Assembly (NCBI RefSeq): GCF_027409185.1
Contig: NC_084463.1
Span: forward strand, 155,608,369-155,672,368
DNA length: 64,000 nucleotides
Source of the DNA: Cynocephalus volans
Taxonomy: Eukaryota; Chordata; Mammalia; Dermoptera; Cynocephalidae
Reading direction: 5' to 3'
Shown: positions 22,507 to 35,583 of the stretch, piece after piece
How positions within the stretch are numbered: the first letter of the stretch is position 1
How the letters are laid out: every line of letters begins with the position of its first letter
Position numbers and translations under genes: made by a program
Notes under the pieces: generated by a model
What the model was told of the DNA's origin: nothing
The model's input: only the letters and a program-made list of their open reading frames with translations
Databases searched by the model: none

Positions 22507-25500
22507 ATGCTAGGAATAAATCAACACCTTTCAATAACAACTCTTAATGTTAAAGGCTTAAATTCCCCAATTAAAAGACACAGACTGGCTGACTGGATCA
22601 AAAAGCAGGACCCAACTATATGCTGCCTACAAGAGACCCACCTCACCCATAAAGATTCACACAGACTAAGAGTGAAAGGATGGAAAAAGATTTACCATGC
22701 AAACAGAAAAGAAAAACGAGCTGGAGTGGCTATTCTTATATCTGACAAAATAGACTTTAAACTAAAAACCATAAAAAGAGACAATGAGGGACAGTACTTA
22801 ATGATAAAAGGACTGATCCATCAAGAAGACATAACAATCATAAATATGTACGCACCCAATGTTGGAGCAGCCAGATTTATAAAACAAACTCTATTAGACC
22901 TAAAGAAGGAAATAGACACTAATACCATAATAGCAGGGGACCTGAACACTCCACTGTCAATATTAGACAGATCATCTAGGCAAAGAATCAGTAGAGAAAC
23001 ACAAGATCTAAACAAGACTCTAGACCAATTGGAATTGGCAGATATCTACAGAACATTCCACCCAACAACCTCAGAATATTCATTCTTCTCATCAGCACAT
23101 GGATCATTCTCCAGGATAGATCACATATTAGGTCACAAATCAAGTCTCAATAAATTCAAAAAAATTGGAATTATCCCATGTATCTTCTCAGACCACAATG
23201 GATTAAAACTAGAAATTAATAACAAACAAAACTCTGGAAACTATACAAACACATGGAAATTAAACAGCATTCTACTTAATGACATATGGGTCCAAGAAGA
23301 AATCAAGCAGGAAATCAAAAAGTTTATTGAAACTAATGAAAACAATGATACATCATACCAAAACCTGTGGGATACTGCAAAAGCAGTATTGAGGGGAAAA
23401 TTTATTGCATTAAATGCTCACTTCAGAAGAATGGAAAGATGGCAAGTGAACAACCTAACACTTCACCTTAAAGAACTAGAAAAACAAGAACAATCCAATC
23501 CTAAAGTTAGCAGACGGAAAGAAATCATTAAGATCAGAGCAGAACTGAATGAAATTGAAAACCAAAAACAATTCAAAAGATCAACGAATCAAAAAGTTGG
23601 TTTTTTGAAAAGATAAATAAAATTGACAAACCATTAGCATGGCTAACAAAAAAAAGAAGAGAGAAGACTCAAATAACAAAAATTAGAAATGAAAAAGGCG
23701 ATATTACAACTGATTCATCTGAAATACAAGGAATCATTCGAGACTACTATAAACAACTATACGCCAACAAATTTGAAAATCTGGAGGAAATGGATAAATT
23801 TCTGGACACACACAAGCTCCCAAAACTGAACCGTGAAGACGTAGAAAATTTGAACAGACCAATAACAATAAAGGAGATTGAAGCTGTTATCAGAAGGCTC
23901 CCAACAAAGAAAAGCCCAGGACCAGATGGATTCACAGCAGAATTTTACCAAACATTCAAAGAGGAATTGACACCGATTCTTTACAAACTATTCCAAAAGA
24001 TTGAAACGGACCCAAATCTCCCAAACTCATTCTATGAAGCAAACATCATCCTGATACCAAAACCAGGTAAAGATATAACCAAAAAAGAAAACTACAGGCC
24101 GATATCCTTGATGAATATAGATGCAAAAATCCTCACTAAAATACTAGCAAACAGAATACAGCAACACATACGAAAAATTATTCATCACGATCAAGTGGGA
24201 TTCATCCCAGGGATGCAAGGTTGGTTCAACATACGCAAATCAATAAATGTGATACACCATATTAATAAACTCAAACACAAGGACCATATGATCATCTCTA
24301 TAGATGCTGAAAAAGCATTTGATAAAGTTCAGCACTCATTCATGACAAAGAACCTCTATAAGTTAGGTATAGAGGGAAAGTATCTCAACATAATTAAAGC
24401 CATATATGCCAAACCCACTGCCAATATCATCCTGAATGGGGAAAAGCTGAAAGCTTTTCCTTTAAGAACAGGCACTAGACAAGGATGCCCACTCTCACCA
24501 CTCCTATTCAACATAGTGTTGGAAGTACTAGCCAGAGCAATCAGAGAAGAGAAGGAAATAAAGGGCATCCAGATTGGAAAAGATGAAGTCAAACTGTCCC
24601 TGTTTGCAGATGACATGATCCTATATATCGAACAGCCTAAAACCTCTACAAAAAAACTGTTGGAATTGATAAATGATTTCAGCACAGTAGCAGGATACAA
24701 AATCAACACACAAAAATCAGTAGCATTTCTTTTCTCCAATAGTGAACATGCAGAACGAGAAATCAAGAAAGCCTGCCCATTTACAATAGCCACCAAAAAA
24801 ATAAAATACTTAGGAATTGAGTTAACCAAGGAGGTGAAAAATCTCTATAATGAGAACTACAAACCACTGTTGAGAGAAATTAGAGAGGATACAAGAAGAT
24901 GGAAAGATATTCCATGCTCTTGGATTGGAAGAATCAACATAGTGAAAATGTCCATACTACCCAAAGTGATATACAAATTCAATGCAATCCCCATCAAAAT
25001 TCCAAAGACATTTTTCTCAGAAATGGAAAAAACTATTCAGACATTTATATGGAACAATAAAAGACCACGAATAGCCAAAGCAATGCTCAGCAAAAAAAAT
25101 AAAGCTGGAGGCATAACACTACCTGACTTTAAGCTATACTACAAAGCTATAATAACCAAAACAGTATGGTACTGGCATAAAAACAGACACACTGACCAAT
25201 GGAATAGAATAGAGAATCCAGAAATCAACCCACACACTTACTGCCATCTGATCTTTGACAAAGGCACCAAGCCTATTCACTGGGGAAGGGACTGCCTCTT
25301 CAGCAAGTGGTGCTGGGATAACTGGATATCGATATGCAGGAGAATGAAACTAGATCCATACCTCTCACCGTATACTAAAATCAACTCAAAATGGATTAAG
25401 GATTTAAATATACACCCTGAGACAATAAAACTTCTTAAAGAAAACATAGGGGAAACACTTCAGGAAATAGGACTGGGCACAGACTTCATGAATACGACCC

Positions 25501-26333
25501 CAAAAGCACGGGCAACCAAAGGAAAAATAAACAAATGGGATTATATCAAACTAAAAAGCTTCTGCACAGCAAAAGAAACAATTAAAAGAGTTAAAAGACA
25601 ACCAACAGAGTGGGAGAAAATATTTGCAAAATATACATCTGACAAAGGATTAATATCCAGAATATATAAGGAACTCAAACAACTTTACAAGAAGAAAACA
25701 AGCAACCCAATTAAAAAATGGGCAAAAGAGCTAAGTAGGCATTTCTCTAAGGAAGATATCCAAATGGCCAACAGACATATGAAAAAATGCTCAACATCAC
25801 TCAGCATCCGGGAAATGCAAATCAAAACCACATTGAGATACCATCTAACCCCAGTTAGGATGGCTAAAATCCAAAAGACTATGAACGATAAATGCTGGCG
25901 AGGCTGCGGAGAAAAAGGAACTCTCATACATTGTTGGTGGGACTGCAAAATGGCGCAGCCTCTATGGAAAATGGTATGGAGGTTCCTTAAACAATTGCAA
26001 ATAGATCTACCATACGACCCAGCCATCCCACTGTTGGGAATATACCCAGAGGAATGGAAATCATCAAGTCGAAGGTATACCTGTTCCCCAATGTTCATCG
26101 CAGCACTCTTTACAATAGCCAAGAGTTGGAACTAGCCCAAATGCCCATCATCAGATGAGTGGATACGGAAAATGTGGTACATCTACACAATGGAATACTA
26201 CTCAGCTATAAAAACGAATGAAATACTGCCATTTACAACAACATGGATGGACCTTGAGAGAATTATATTAAGTGAAACAAGTCAGGCACAGAGAGAGAAA
26301 TACCACATGTTCTCACTTATTGGAGGGAGCTAA
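22507..26333 (+). pseudogene. L1-B ORF2 (endonuclease-reverse transcriptase), two lesions
   Basis: ORF2p nicks target DNA and copies L1 RNA at the nick. The endonuclease part (from 22507) shows the catalytic stretches QETH, GDLNT, SRIDHIL and SDHNG. The reverse transcriptase shows FADD at about 24603-24614. The C-terminal cysteine motif [18 protein letters not shown] is at about 25897-25950. Lesion 1 is a one-base loss in the A-run 23564-23568; the frame ends at 23616 and homology continues in another frame. Lesion 2 is TAG at 26133-26135, where homologues have a Gln codon, 66 codons before the normal stop at 26331-26333. With one base added the span equals 1275 codons plus stop, the same as human ORF2p. 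Confidence 0.92.
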
Positions 26334-26577
26334 AAATTAATATATAAATTCACACACACACATACACACACACACACACAAACCGGGGGGGGGGGAAGAA
26401 GATATAACAACCACAATTATTTGAAGTTGATACAACAAACAAACAGAAAGGACATTGTTGGGGGGAGGGGGGAGGGAGAAGGGAGGGAGGTTTTGGTGAT
26501 GGGGAGCATTAATCAGCTACAATGTATATCGACAAAATAAAATTAAAAAAAAAAAAAAAAAGAAAGTGAAAAAAAAA

Positions 26578-26674
26578 CAAAAACAAAAAAAAAAACACAA
26601 AAACAAAAATCTCCCTTCCACAGGTGTTAATCCCATAGACACTCCTTAATAAACATCTTACCCACTGGAAAAAA
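26578..26674 (+). other. Probable L1 3' transduction with its own poly(A) signal
   Basis: After the L1 A-rich tail comes a unique segment ending 'aaacatcttacccactgg'. An AATAAA lies at 26648-26653, and a pure 11-A run starts 15 bases later (26669). It is followed at once by the second copy of the 10-bp target duplication. This is the layout left when an L1 transcript reads through its weak signal to a downstream one. Confidence 0.65.
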
Positions 26675-26684
26675 AAAAATCTTT

Positions 26685-29100
26685 CCATGTCTCTTCCTAA
26701 TTATCACTTTATGGGTGTACAGGATTTGTTATAAAAGATAAAAGTATAACTATTAACCATTTTCAAGATGCCATATATTTAAGTGGTATTTTTGTTATTG
26801 TAAATGTTCATTTATCATTTGTATTTATAAATTTCCATGTGTGGGATTACTAGATCAAAGTACAAGGATATTATTATAGCTTAGTATTACTTATTTCAAA
26901 TAAGTAACATAGTAATATAGTATTATTAAATATTATTATATTATATATTATATATACTATACTATATATTATTAAATATAGTAACATAGTAATATAGTAT
27001 TAGTTATTTCAAATTGCACAACATGAAGAGTTTATTTGTATACCCTATCACTACAATTGACTGGACTTATCAGGTTATGACACCCTGACTAAAATAACTT
27101 CTCTTTTAAGGATTAAGTGAGATACTTAGAAAATATTCCAAATTGAATATAAAAAGCACTGTCAAAATCTTCCTTTCTCTGGCTGTCATTCCTAGCAATA
27201 TAAGATTTTTTTTCTCTCTGTCTTTAGCATCTAGAACATCACTTGACATATACGGGAGAGCAACCTTTACTTATTAAATGAATTACAATTTTAAAAAATA
27301 AAAGATTTGAGTCTATGCTAAAATTCTAAAATAAAAGTAATTAACACTTTTATGGGTCAATTATGGAAATTTATTCAAAGGACAAACAGAATTTATGGTG
27401 ACATGTGTTACACTAGATTTTTCCTGAATTACTTTTGAGAATATATCATACACTTGCCTATGTGAGAAAACTTTCTGTCCATGGATTTCAGAATCTAATA
27501 AAATTGTGTGTTGATCTTCTGGTGAATAGAAGAAAAACAATCTTATTTTTAAAAACACTACTCCATTATGTGTATGAGCAAATACACATGTAGTACAATT
27601 TTATATGTATGAGACAGAGACAAATGAAACTCAAAATAATAATCACCTTTGAATGGAGAGGAAGGGAAAATGAGATGGAGACAGGGCTGGGACTTCAACT
27701 CTGCTTATAAAGATTTATTTACTTTTGCTATGTGACATTGAAGCAAATACAGCAAAAAGCTATGTCTGTTCACTCTGGGCAGTAGGTAATTAAGTATTTG
27801 TTAGAGTATTGTCTGTACATACATCATCACTAAACAAGTATCAGTAAAGAGCAAACAATGACACAGCATAACTGCTGTGTTGTCAGGGAAAGAGTTTCTG
27901 ATTCACCCCAGGTCCTCACCCCTCCAGCTTAGATATGCTCCCAACCCAGGGGTCTTGCATATCTTCAGCCCAGACTCATGAACAGAGTTATGGCCAAGTT
28001 CTACCAGAATATATAAAACCAAAGATGAGCTGTGTCTACCTTGATGTCTGTCCAAGGCTGGTCAGTCTTTAAGTTGCAAGCTGTCCTTGTTTGTAAACTT
28101 GTCCATGCATATCTGACACTGGGTCACCCTGCTTAAGGAAAAGATTGCCACTCTAGGCTTCTTCCTTTCTAACTTCAGGTGAGTCATGAAGGCAGTAGAG
28201 ATAAGTTAAGGCGTATGCTGTTATCAGAAGATAATCAGTCATGTACAGTGCTCAGAAGTACAGCTATGTCAACAGCTTCCTGAAATTCTCTGATGATATT
28301 TGTTCCACGGTATTTCTATTTTCACTTTATCCTTTTATTTAGACTGTAAATCTTTTGAATTACAATATTTATATGAATTAATTCTAGTTATATTCTTTAA
28401 GTGCCTTTATCAAAATGCATAACTTTAAACCCAGGCCTCTTCCCTGTATCAAACTCTCTTTTTCTTTGTAGAAATACAATTCTACATGGTGAGGATAGTG
28501 TTTCTGTCCTTTTATCTTCAAAAAATCTTAGGCAGAAACATGTATGGAATCAACATTTAATGAACTAAGTATAACGAATGCTACTTAAAATCTCTGTGTT
28601 TTGTAGAAAAAATAAAAGTTGAGAATAGGTCCAAGATCACAGTGGTAGTAATTTGTCAAACCAAGTCTGTCAAAATATAAAATCAATTTTTGTAACCACT
28701 AAGATTAACCAATGTTAAAAACTACAATATTCACCTCAAAAGTCCCAAAGGCCTGGGGACACATGATGAATCTCAATTTATGTCTAAGATGCAAACAGAG
28801 GATGACACATCCCATGTGGTTGCAACCAAGAATGCTCAGCACTCTGATATATACAAAAGACACCAACACAGCCTTACACAATTGGTGTCACGGAAGAGTC
28901 TAAACCCAGTCTTACAGGATATTGTGGATTTTATAGTTTTGTCCAGATGCCTGGTATTGGGGTCATTTGGCTATATAGAGACAGAAATAAGATCCCAAAT
29001 GGGGTCTCAGACATCCAAGTTATGACAAAACTGTAATAAAAGAGGCACCACCAGAACAGGCATCTTGTATGACCTTACTGTTGTGACATGAGGGGGATGC
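26685..29100. other. Intergenic sequence, few recognisable features
   Basis: AT-rich sequence including a palindromic TA-rich patch (26925-27010, with repeated 'acatagtaatatagtatta'). A somewhat GC-richer block at 27890-28160 may be an old LTR, but I cannot name it. No supported exon. Confidence 0.4.
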
Positions 29101-30107
29101 AAAATACTAGTTTTGAGGCATATTTTTCTGTAGCTTCCATTTCTTCTAATCTCTTTATCTGACTTTGACATCAGGATACCAGCATCATAGAATGAGTAGA
29201 GAGTGCCTCATCCTTCTGTCTTTCGTGAAAGAGTTTGTGAAGGATTAGTATTGTTTTTCTCTCTCAATATTTTATAGAATTCACCAGTGAACTATCTGGT
29301 TCCGAGCTTTACTTGCTGGGAAAACTATTTCAATTTCTTTACTTGTTATAAATCTACTCATATTTTCTAATTATTCTTGGGTTATTTTTGGTAATTTATG
29401 TCTTTCTACTTTTTTCCCCATTTCATTAAATTGTGTAAATTGTTGACATAAAGTTGTTCATTATATTCCTTTACAATCCTTTTTATTTCTGTAGAGTTGG
29501 TAGTGGTGTCTCCTCTTTCATAACTGATTTCGATAATGTGTGTTCTCTTATATTTGCTTGGTCAGTCTAGCTAAAGTTTGTCAGTTTTGTTGATCTTTCC
29601 AGAAAACCAACTTTTGGTTTTATGGATTTTTCCCTACTACTTTTTCTTATCTGTTCTCTTGATTTCTATTCTAATCCTAACTATTTCCAATTTCTGTTTA
29701 TTTTGAATTTAGTTTGCTCTTCTTTTTCTACTTCTTTAAGAAGAGAGCTTAGGTATTGATTTGAGGTCATTTTTGTTTCCAATATAAGCAATTTATAGAT
29801 TTGAAGCTATAAATTCCTACATAAGTCCTACTTTAGCTGTTTCCCATAAATTTTGTTATGTCATGTTTTCTTTTCTTATTCAGTTCAAAATATTTTTGAA
29901 TTTCTCCTGTGATTTCTTTACCCACAGTTAATTGAGAAGTGAGTGATTTAAAATTTACCTCTTTGGGAATTCCTCAAATTTCTTTCTGCTATTGATTTCT
30001 GTTTAAATTTATAATTTAATTCTGTTTTGTTCAGAGAATGTACTTTATATTATTGAAATATTTTTAAATTAGTTGTGTTTCTCTTGATTATGACTTATCT
30101 TCCACCC
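29100..30107 (-). mobile_element. Old L1 ORF2 fragment
   Basis: In reverse complement this follows the central L1 ORF2 region (reverse transcriptase; compare the same stretches of L1-A). It has many stops and indels and is much more diverged than elements A-C. Interrupted at its end by a SINE. Confidence 0.7.
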
Positions 30108-30271
30108 CCATATAAAGATGACCGGTAAGGGGATCTCAACCCTTGACTTGGTGTTGTCAGCACCACGCTCTCCCAAGTGAGCCAACCAGACATCCCTATA
30201 TAGGGAACCGAACCTATGGCCTTGGTGTTATCAGCAGGGCACTCTCCCAAGTGAGCCACAGGCTGGCCCCT
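30108..30271 (-). mobile_element. CYN-like tRNA-derived SINE (dimeric), minus strand
   Basis: Reverse complement begins 'ggccagcctgtggctcactt', carries the 'gctgataacaccaaggcc' anticodon-arm remnant of tRNA-Ile and a B-box-like 'ggttcggttcc', then repeats a second related unit ending 'gatccccttaccggtc'. Flanked by an imperfect 18-bp duplication (30086-30103 and 30272-30289). Confidence 0.8.
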
Positions 30272-30277
30272 TGGTTG

Positions 30278-30528
30278 TGAATTATCTTAACTATTACATG
30301 GTTTTACTAACTAACATGTGGGGTTGTCATAAAAATTAAAAGCACTGCAGGATAATATCTAGTAAAATATGATAAAACTGCCTACAATTAATGCTAATAA
30401 ATATTTTTATTAGATGAGAATAAATGAACAGAATCAAATAGTCTGAGTAAAACATAACCTGAACAGGAAAAGGTTGAAGAATAGAACCCTAATCATTTTT
30501 TGACTGGTGCAGTAGTTTGAGGATAAAA
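30278..30528 (+). repeat. Inverted duplication, left arm (251 bp)
   Basis: Reverse complement of 32750-33000, equal in length with no indels and about six mismatches by my reading. The sequence is unique-looking, not a recognised transposon. The arms are separated by 2.2 kb. Confidence 0.93.
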
Positions 30529-30554
30529 GCCCTAAGACTTAGCATATGATCTGT

Positions 30555-31190
30555 ATTAGTTTTCTATTGCTGTATAACAAATAAATTATCACACACTCAG
30601 CAGCTTAAGACAGTCCAAATTTATTCTCTCACAGTTTCCTTGTGTCTGGAGTTGAGCATGGTGTGAATGGGTTCTCTGCTCGTGATCTCTCATGGCTAAA
30701 ATCCAGTGTTGGTCAGGACGGCAATATCAGCTGAGGCTTAGGATCCTCTTCCACACTCATTCAGAGTGTTAGCAGCGTTTGGTCCCTTGCAACTCTGGAA
30801 ATAAGGTCTCAGTTTCTTGCTGTCTGTCAACTGGGATCCTCCTAGAGGCCACCCACCATCCTCTGTCACATAGTTCTGTCCACAACTTAGCAATTATGTC
30901 TTCGTGGCCAGCAGAATGTCTCTAGCTTCTCTGATCTCCTCTGTCTCTGATCTTCAGACTCATATTTAAAGGGCTTATTGTGATTAGGTTAGACTGCCCA
31001 GATAATCTCCTTTTGATTTACCCAAAGTATACTTACTAGTAATCATATCTCTAAAAGTCCCTTTGCCATTCAACGTAATTCTGGAAGTGATATTTCATGA
31101 TTTTCATAGGTTTTGCCTAAATTTGGGGAGGAGATTATACAAGAGTAAGGATCATTAGGAGTCATCTTAAAATTCTGCTTACAACAAGGT
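30555..31190 (-). mobile_element. MaLR-type LTR (MLT1-like), minus strand
   Basis: Begins 'ctgtattagttttctattgc', continues 'tttattctctcacagtttcc' and later 'cccagataatctccttttga', the order expected from the reverse complement of an MLT1-type LTR. Old and diverged. Confidence 0.6.
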
Positions 31191-31976
31191 CTGTGCTGTA
31201 TAATGTCCTATGTATGTGCTTGAAAAGTATGAGTGTTTTGCAGTCGGTGGTTGGAGTGATATACTATGTATCAGTGAAGTTGATTAATAGGGTTCTTCAA
31301 GCCTTTTATTTCCTTCTTAATTTTCTCTCATGTTTCTATGAATAAATAAGAATAGGGTATTGTAGTCCCACTATTACTGATGAATTTTCTAATTCTGATT
31401 TTCAAATTTTTATTTGTGCAGTGATTACAATGGATCTCTAGACCCAAAACATACCTAGCCCCTTCCCTCTGCCTCCCACTCCACTCCAACATATTCTGAA
31501 TTGTATTTACCCCCAAAATTGACCTCTTCCTCTAGAAATTTCCTCAGGCTAGCTTGCCTCTGGTTGGTGGATTTGGGTTTCTCCGTTTGGGGGAAATTGA
31601 TGCTATTTGGTGTTAACACTGCAATGGTCTCATGATGGGTTATGATATCATGATGGTGCTGCCAATGCTGGAGGTAAAAATAAACTCAGCTCTTAAAAAG
31701 TACAGAGCTCCCAGTTTCTAGTTCCCAGATGTATTCGTCTATTAGTACAGATTTAACCTGTCTTTTAGGGAAAGAAACTGGTATCACAGAGCAGTGAAAA
31801 CCACAAAACCTAGTTTCATATGAATGTTTTCATAATGTTTAAGACAATTCAGTGGTTTCAGATAAAAAACACAGGAAGGCAGCAGCATGGATCTTCAGAT
31901 CCATTGGTTGTACCAATCTCCCTTTCCCCTGCTCCTACCTATAACAGCTTTGCCATATATTTGATTAATCTTTTTT

Positions 31977-32749
31977 TTCTTTTTTCAAATTTTTTTAATT
32001 TATTAAGAATATTCATGAGATACAAAGCTAATTGTCACCCCTCCTGCCCATGATGTGAGGGCCAGATTCACACTGGGGGCATACCCATTACCAGAAATTA
32101 CTTTTGTACCACTTGCCCCACCCAATTTTCCCCCAACCTCCCTCCCCCTCCCCCTCCCCCTCTCCCCCCAACTCCACTTTGTAGCCCTAGGAATGTATCG
32201 TCCCTCTGTAAGACCATGGCACTACTGTGGTCTTTCCTTCCTTCCTTCCTTTCTCTCTGAGCTCCCATATATGAATGAGCACATGTGGTATTTATCCCTC
32301 TGTGCTTTGCTTGTTTTACTCAACATAAGTTTCTCCAGACTCATCCATGTTGTTGCAAATGGGAGTATTTCATTATTTTTTTATGGCAAAGTAGTATTCC
32401 ATAGTGTTTATATACTACAGTTTCCTTATCCGATCATCCATCGATGGACATTTACGTTGGTTCCATATATTGGCTATTGTAAACAGAGCTGCAATGAACA
32501 TGAGAGTGCAGGTATCTCATCAACATAATGATTTCCATTCCTCTGGATATATACCCAGAAGAGGGATTGCTGGATCATATGGAAGATCCATCTGTAGTTT
32601 GAGAAACCTCCATTTCGTTTTCCATAGTGGTTGTACTAATTTACAGTCTCACCAACAGTGTAGGAGTGTTCCCTTCTCTCCACACCCTTGCCAGCATTTG
32701 TTACTCACCATCTTTTTAATTATAGCCAGTCTAACTGAAGTGACGTTAA
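31977..32749 (-). mobile_element. L1 (second lineage) 3' fragment, joined to inverted arm
   Basis: Reverse complement of an L1 3' end: the tail at 31977, 'gaatattcatgagatacaaa' 3' UTR text, a polypurine run (32118-32170), then the ORF2 C-terminus. It differs from elements A-C in its 3' UTR but matches the copies at 36.3-36.9, 43.4 and 59.2 kb. Its 5' truncation point coincides with the start of the inverted right arm (32750). Confidence 0.88.
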
Positions 32750-33000
32750 TTTTATCCTCAAACTACTGCACCAGTCAAAAAATGATTAGGGTTCTATTCT
32801 TCAACCTTTTCCTATTGAGGTTATGTATTACTCAGACTATTTGAATCTGTTCATGTATTCTCATCTAATAAAAATATTTATTAGCATTAATTGTAGGCAG
32901 TTTTATCATATTTTACTAGATATTATCCTGCAGTGCTTTTAATTTTTATGACAACCCCACATGTTAGTTAGTAAAACCATGCAATAGTTAAGATAATTCA
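32750..33000 (-). repeat. Inverted duplication, right arm (251 bp)
   Basis: Inverted copy of 30278-30528, sharing all but about six positions. It abuts the 5'-truncated end of the L1 at 31977-32749. Confidence 0.93.
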
Positions 33001-33699
33001 GAATCAAGAAGTTCAAGTTACAAATCGGAATCACACACACTCTGCATTTATGTATGGCATGGAGTTGATGCTGAAGAAATATTTATAATTGTAATCATTT
33101 CCCAGCCCTGTTCACTCAACTGGGATGCTGTAGAGCCCATGCTGGACCCCAACTATCCCTGAGTCTGCAGCCCTTGAACAATTCTCTAGATTAGGCTACC
33201 TTTTCTTACTTTCCCACCCAGCAATGGCAGTCTGTGTGTGAGTTTATTCAGTTTCGAAAAACAGCTTCATGCAGTGGTATTAGAACAAGACTTTGAGTCT
33301 TAACACCTAGGCTCAAGGCACGGACCATCCACTTGTAGGCATAAAGATCAAGCTCACTGTAGACATAGCAAGGGAGTGACGAACTGAAAAATGTCTTTCA
33401 GTATTGTCTACCTGTACCTGTGGATCAGCACGTTGGTCACAGCCGAGCTCTCAGAAGCTCACAGGATGTTGTGACTCCAGGTTCCATCAATATTTTCTAC
33501 ATATCTTCATTTTATGAAAGTCATCAGCCCTTCCTTAGTCCAGTGTTGACAACTACACAGGGTATGATACTTACAGATTGTAGATTTGTGAAATGTGCCT
33601 GAAGTTCCTTTTTTGTGAACTCCTATCATCTTTAGAAAAGTTAACAAACAGAACTAACCATGGGAGTCATGAAATCATGTGTGAATTGCCAGGTTCCAT

Positions 33700-33840
33700 G
33701 TTATTAGACCAGCCTGATGTTCTTCTTGGAACCTCAGTTTTCTAAACTGTTAAATAGTGGAGCAATACTAATACTGAAGAACTGTTACAAAGATGAGAGA
33801 AAATGGTTATAAATGGCCTATAATGCTTCCAAGGGAGTTT
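33700..33840 (+). mobile_element. MIR SINE fragment
   Basis: The 'cctcagttttctaaactgtt' core and the following 'gagcaatactaatactgaag' resemble the MIR centre. Diverged. Confidence 0.5.
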
Positions 33841-34984
33841 TTGATAATATGTACATAATAATAGTAATATGGCTAGTAATACTGATAAATAATAATATTC
33901 CATAATATGTAGCTAACCATAATGATAATAATAGTAATAATTACTATGCCACTTTCAAGGAGCATTCAATAACATATTGCTAATAATAGTAAAAACAGAA
34001 TAGACAAGAAGATTTTTCTTGTGCATTTTTTTTTTTTTTTCTTTTTCCAATTCCCCAGTTTCTTGGCAGGCTGAAAGCAGCCTTTCATCACTCATTGCCT
34101 AATCGCTGCCTACGCTAGCAATCGGCAATCTGCCTTCTCTGGACACTCACTCTCTTACTCCAACAATAGATCTTCATCCTCAGGAAAATTCAGGCACCTC
34201 TAGGAAGTGGTGAAACTGGAGGGGCACAGATGGGGAAGATTCAGAAAGACCTGAGCAAATTAAACTCACACTGGGGATGATTTTGTAAAGACAGAGCCCC
34301 TGCCGCCCTTCAAGCCCTGGGGTGGGCATTCTTTGGAAGCTGACTTTAATGGAGCTGGCCAGGGAGCCAGAGCCAGCACAGCAGCTGCACAGCCACATTC
34401 TGCAAGCTTCCTTCCTCTTTTCCCCTGGGGGCTGCCAGAATAAACCAAGAAACACAGACTGAACCATCACAGTCACCTCAGAGAGCCATGGGTTCTGCAC
34501 TTAACTCCACCCATCAACTCTTATGGTGAAGAAAGAAGCTAAGGAACAATGTTTAAAATGTTGGCCTAGTTTTCAGGTCCAGAGTGACGCAGAGATTGCT
34601 ATATACAATCCCTTGTCTATGCTCTGAGATAAGACAGAGGGAAGGAGTGGACTTTCCCAGAAAGCTGTGGGAGAAAGACAGAATATCCTCCACCCCTCTC
34701 CCTCCTGAGCCTCTGGTGCCCCTTCCCCTCTCTTGGGGTATCTTTTGTCATTTTTCTATCATGCCCTGGGCTTTTAACATAATCACAGCTTCCAGTGAAA
34801 TAGTGGAGCATAGCTCTTGTCCAGTGCTTGGACAAAGAAGAAGTCTGTCACCTTAAGAGACAACCACACCCACTTTCTTTTAAAGGGAACTTGCTGATAA
34901 ACCAATTAATTCTGCCCACCCAAGCAAATTTCCTCTCCAGTCTATTTTCCTCTATACCTCTATGGTTTAAAATTATATAAAATA

Positions 34985-35090
34985 TTATGTATGTATGCAT
35001 TTATACAGTATATGTAATTTATATGTATATGTAATTTTCATACAGATGTAGATTATATGTGTATATAGTACATGTATGTATGTATGCAAT
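34985..35090. repeat. ATGT/TA-rich simple repeat
   Basis: Repeated 'atgtatgtatg' and 'tatatgtatatg' units, interrupted. Confidence 0.85.
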
Positions 35091-35583
35091 TTAAACCATC
35101 TGAAGACCTTTTTATGGCCAGAGCTTCTCTGGCTTCAGAGCTAGAGGTAAAATGGGAAAGTTTTCATTACTTTCCACCTCCTTTATGCATATTTAGGAGG
35201 GAATATTAATTAGAATAATGTTTATTTTTATTTATACTCTTACGACTTAAGGAAAAATGTCTTACCAGAGGCAATTAGTAAGAGTTGAAGCACTCTGCTG
35301 TTGGTAGTGGGGAAAGAAGCCACCCTAGATGGTAGCTGGGGTATAGAGCCCAATGAGGCCCCTGAGCCTTTCCAGACTGTCACACTCCTCTTGGTATGCA
35401 GACACTCCCAGTCAACCTGGAAGCATTTATTTAAGAGGTGGAAGCAAGTTAGAGACTGTATTTGATGAAGTTGTATGAGGAATTTCAAAAGGTTTGCTAA
35501 AAAATGGAATTAAAAGATAGAAATATAAAATAAAAACTTTATTTCTCAACATAAGCTCCATAAATTTCAAGACACTTATGTAA

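Larger units (their letters stand above)
19783..26674 (+). mobile_element. L1 element B, full length, near-intact, with 3' transduction
   Basis: Layout: GC-rich 5' UTR with CpGs (about 19802-21338), ORF1 (21339-22319), 187-bp spacer, ORF2 (22507-26333), 3' UTR with a CA tract and G-rich polypurine run (26350-26480), and A-rich tail. The 5' end begins near 'caaggagtttcaagatggcg', preceded by an A-run. The likely target-site duplication is the 10-mer AAAAATCTTT (19773-19782 and 26675-26684). That places the true end after a second poly(A) and implies about 90 bp of transduced flank. ORF1 is open; ORF2 has one frameshift and one nonsense change. It is the youngest-looking L1 in the window. Elements A and C belong to the same lineage. 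Confidence 0.93.
33001..35475. other. Intergenic sequence with MIR and TA-rich tract
   Basis: Mostly unassigned. A MIR-like stretch lies at 33700-33840 ('gaacctcagttttctaaact'). A block rich in 'ataata' lies at 33845-33985. Short ATGT/TATA repeats lie at 34985-35090. The reading frames at 34.2-34.9 kb have no family resemblance I can recognise. Confidence 0.45.

Noticed and set aside
35240..35488. 82-residue minus-strand frame ending at a gtaaga donor, considered as an MS4A exon
   Set aside because: No MS4A motif, no convincing acceptor, and its right end overlaps the mariner terminus.
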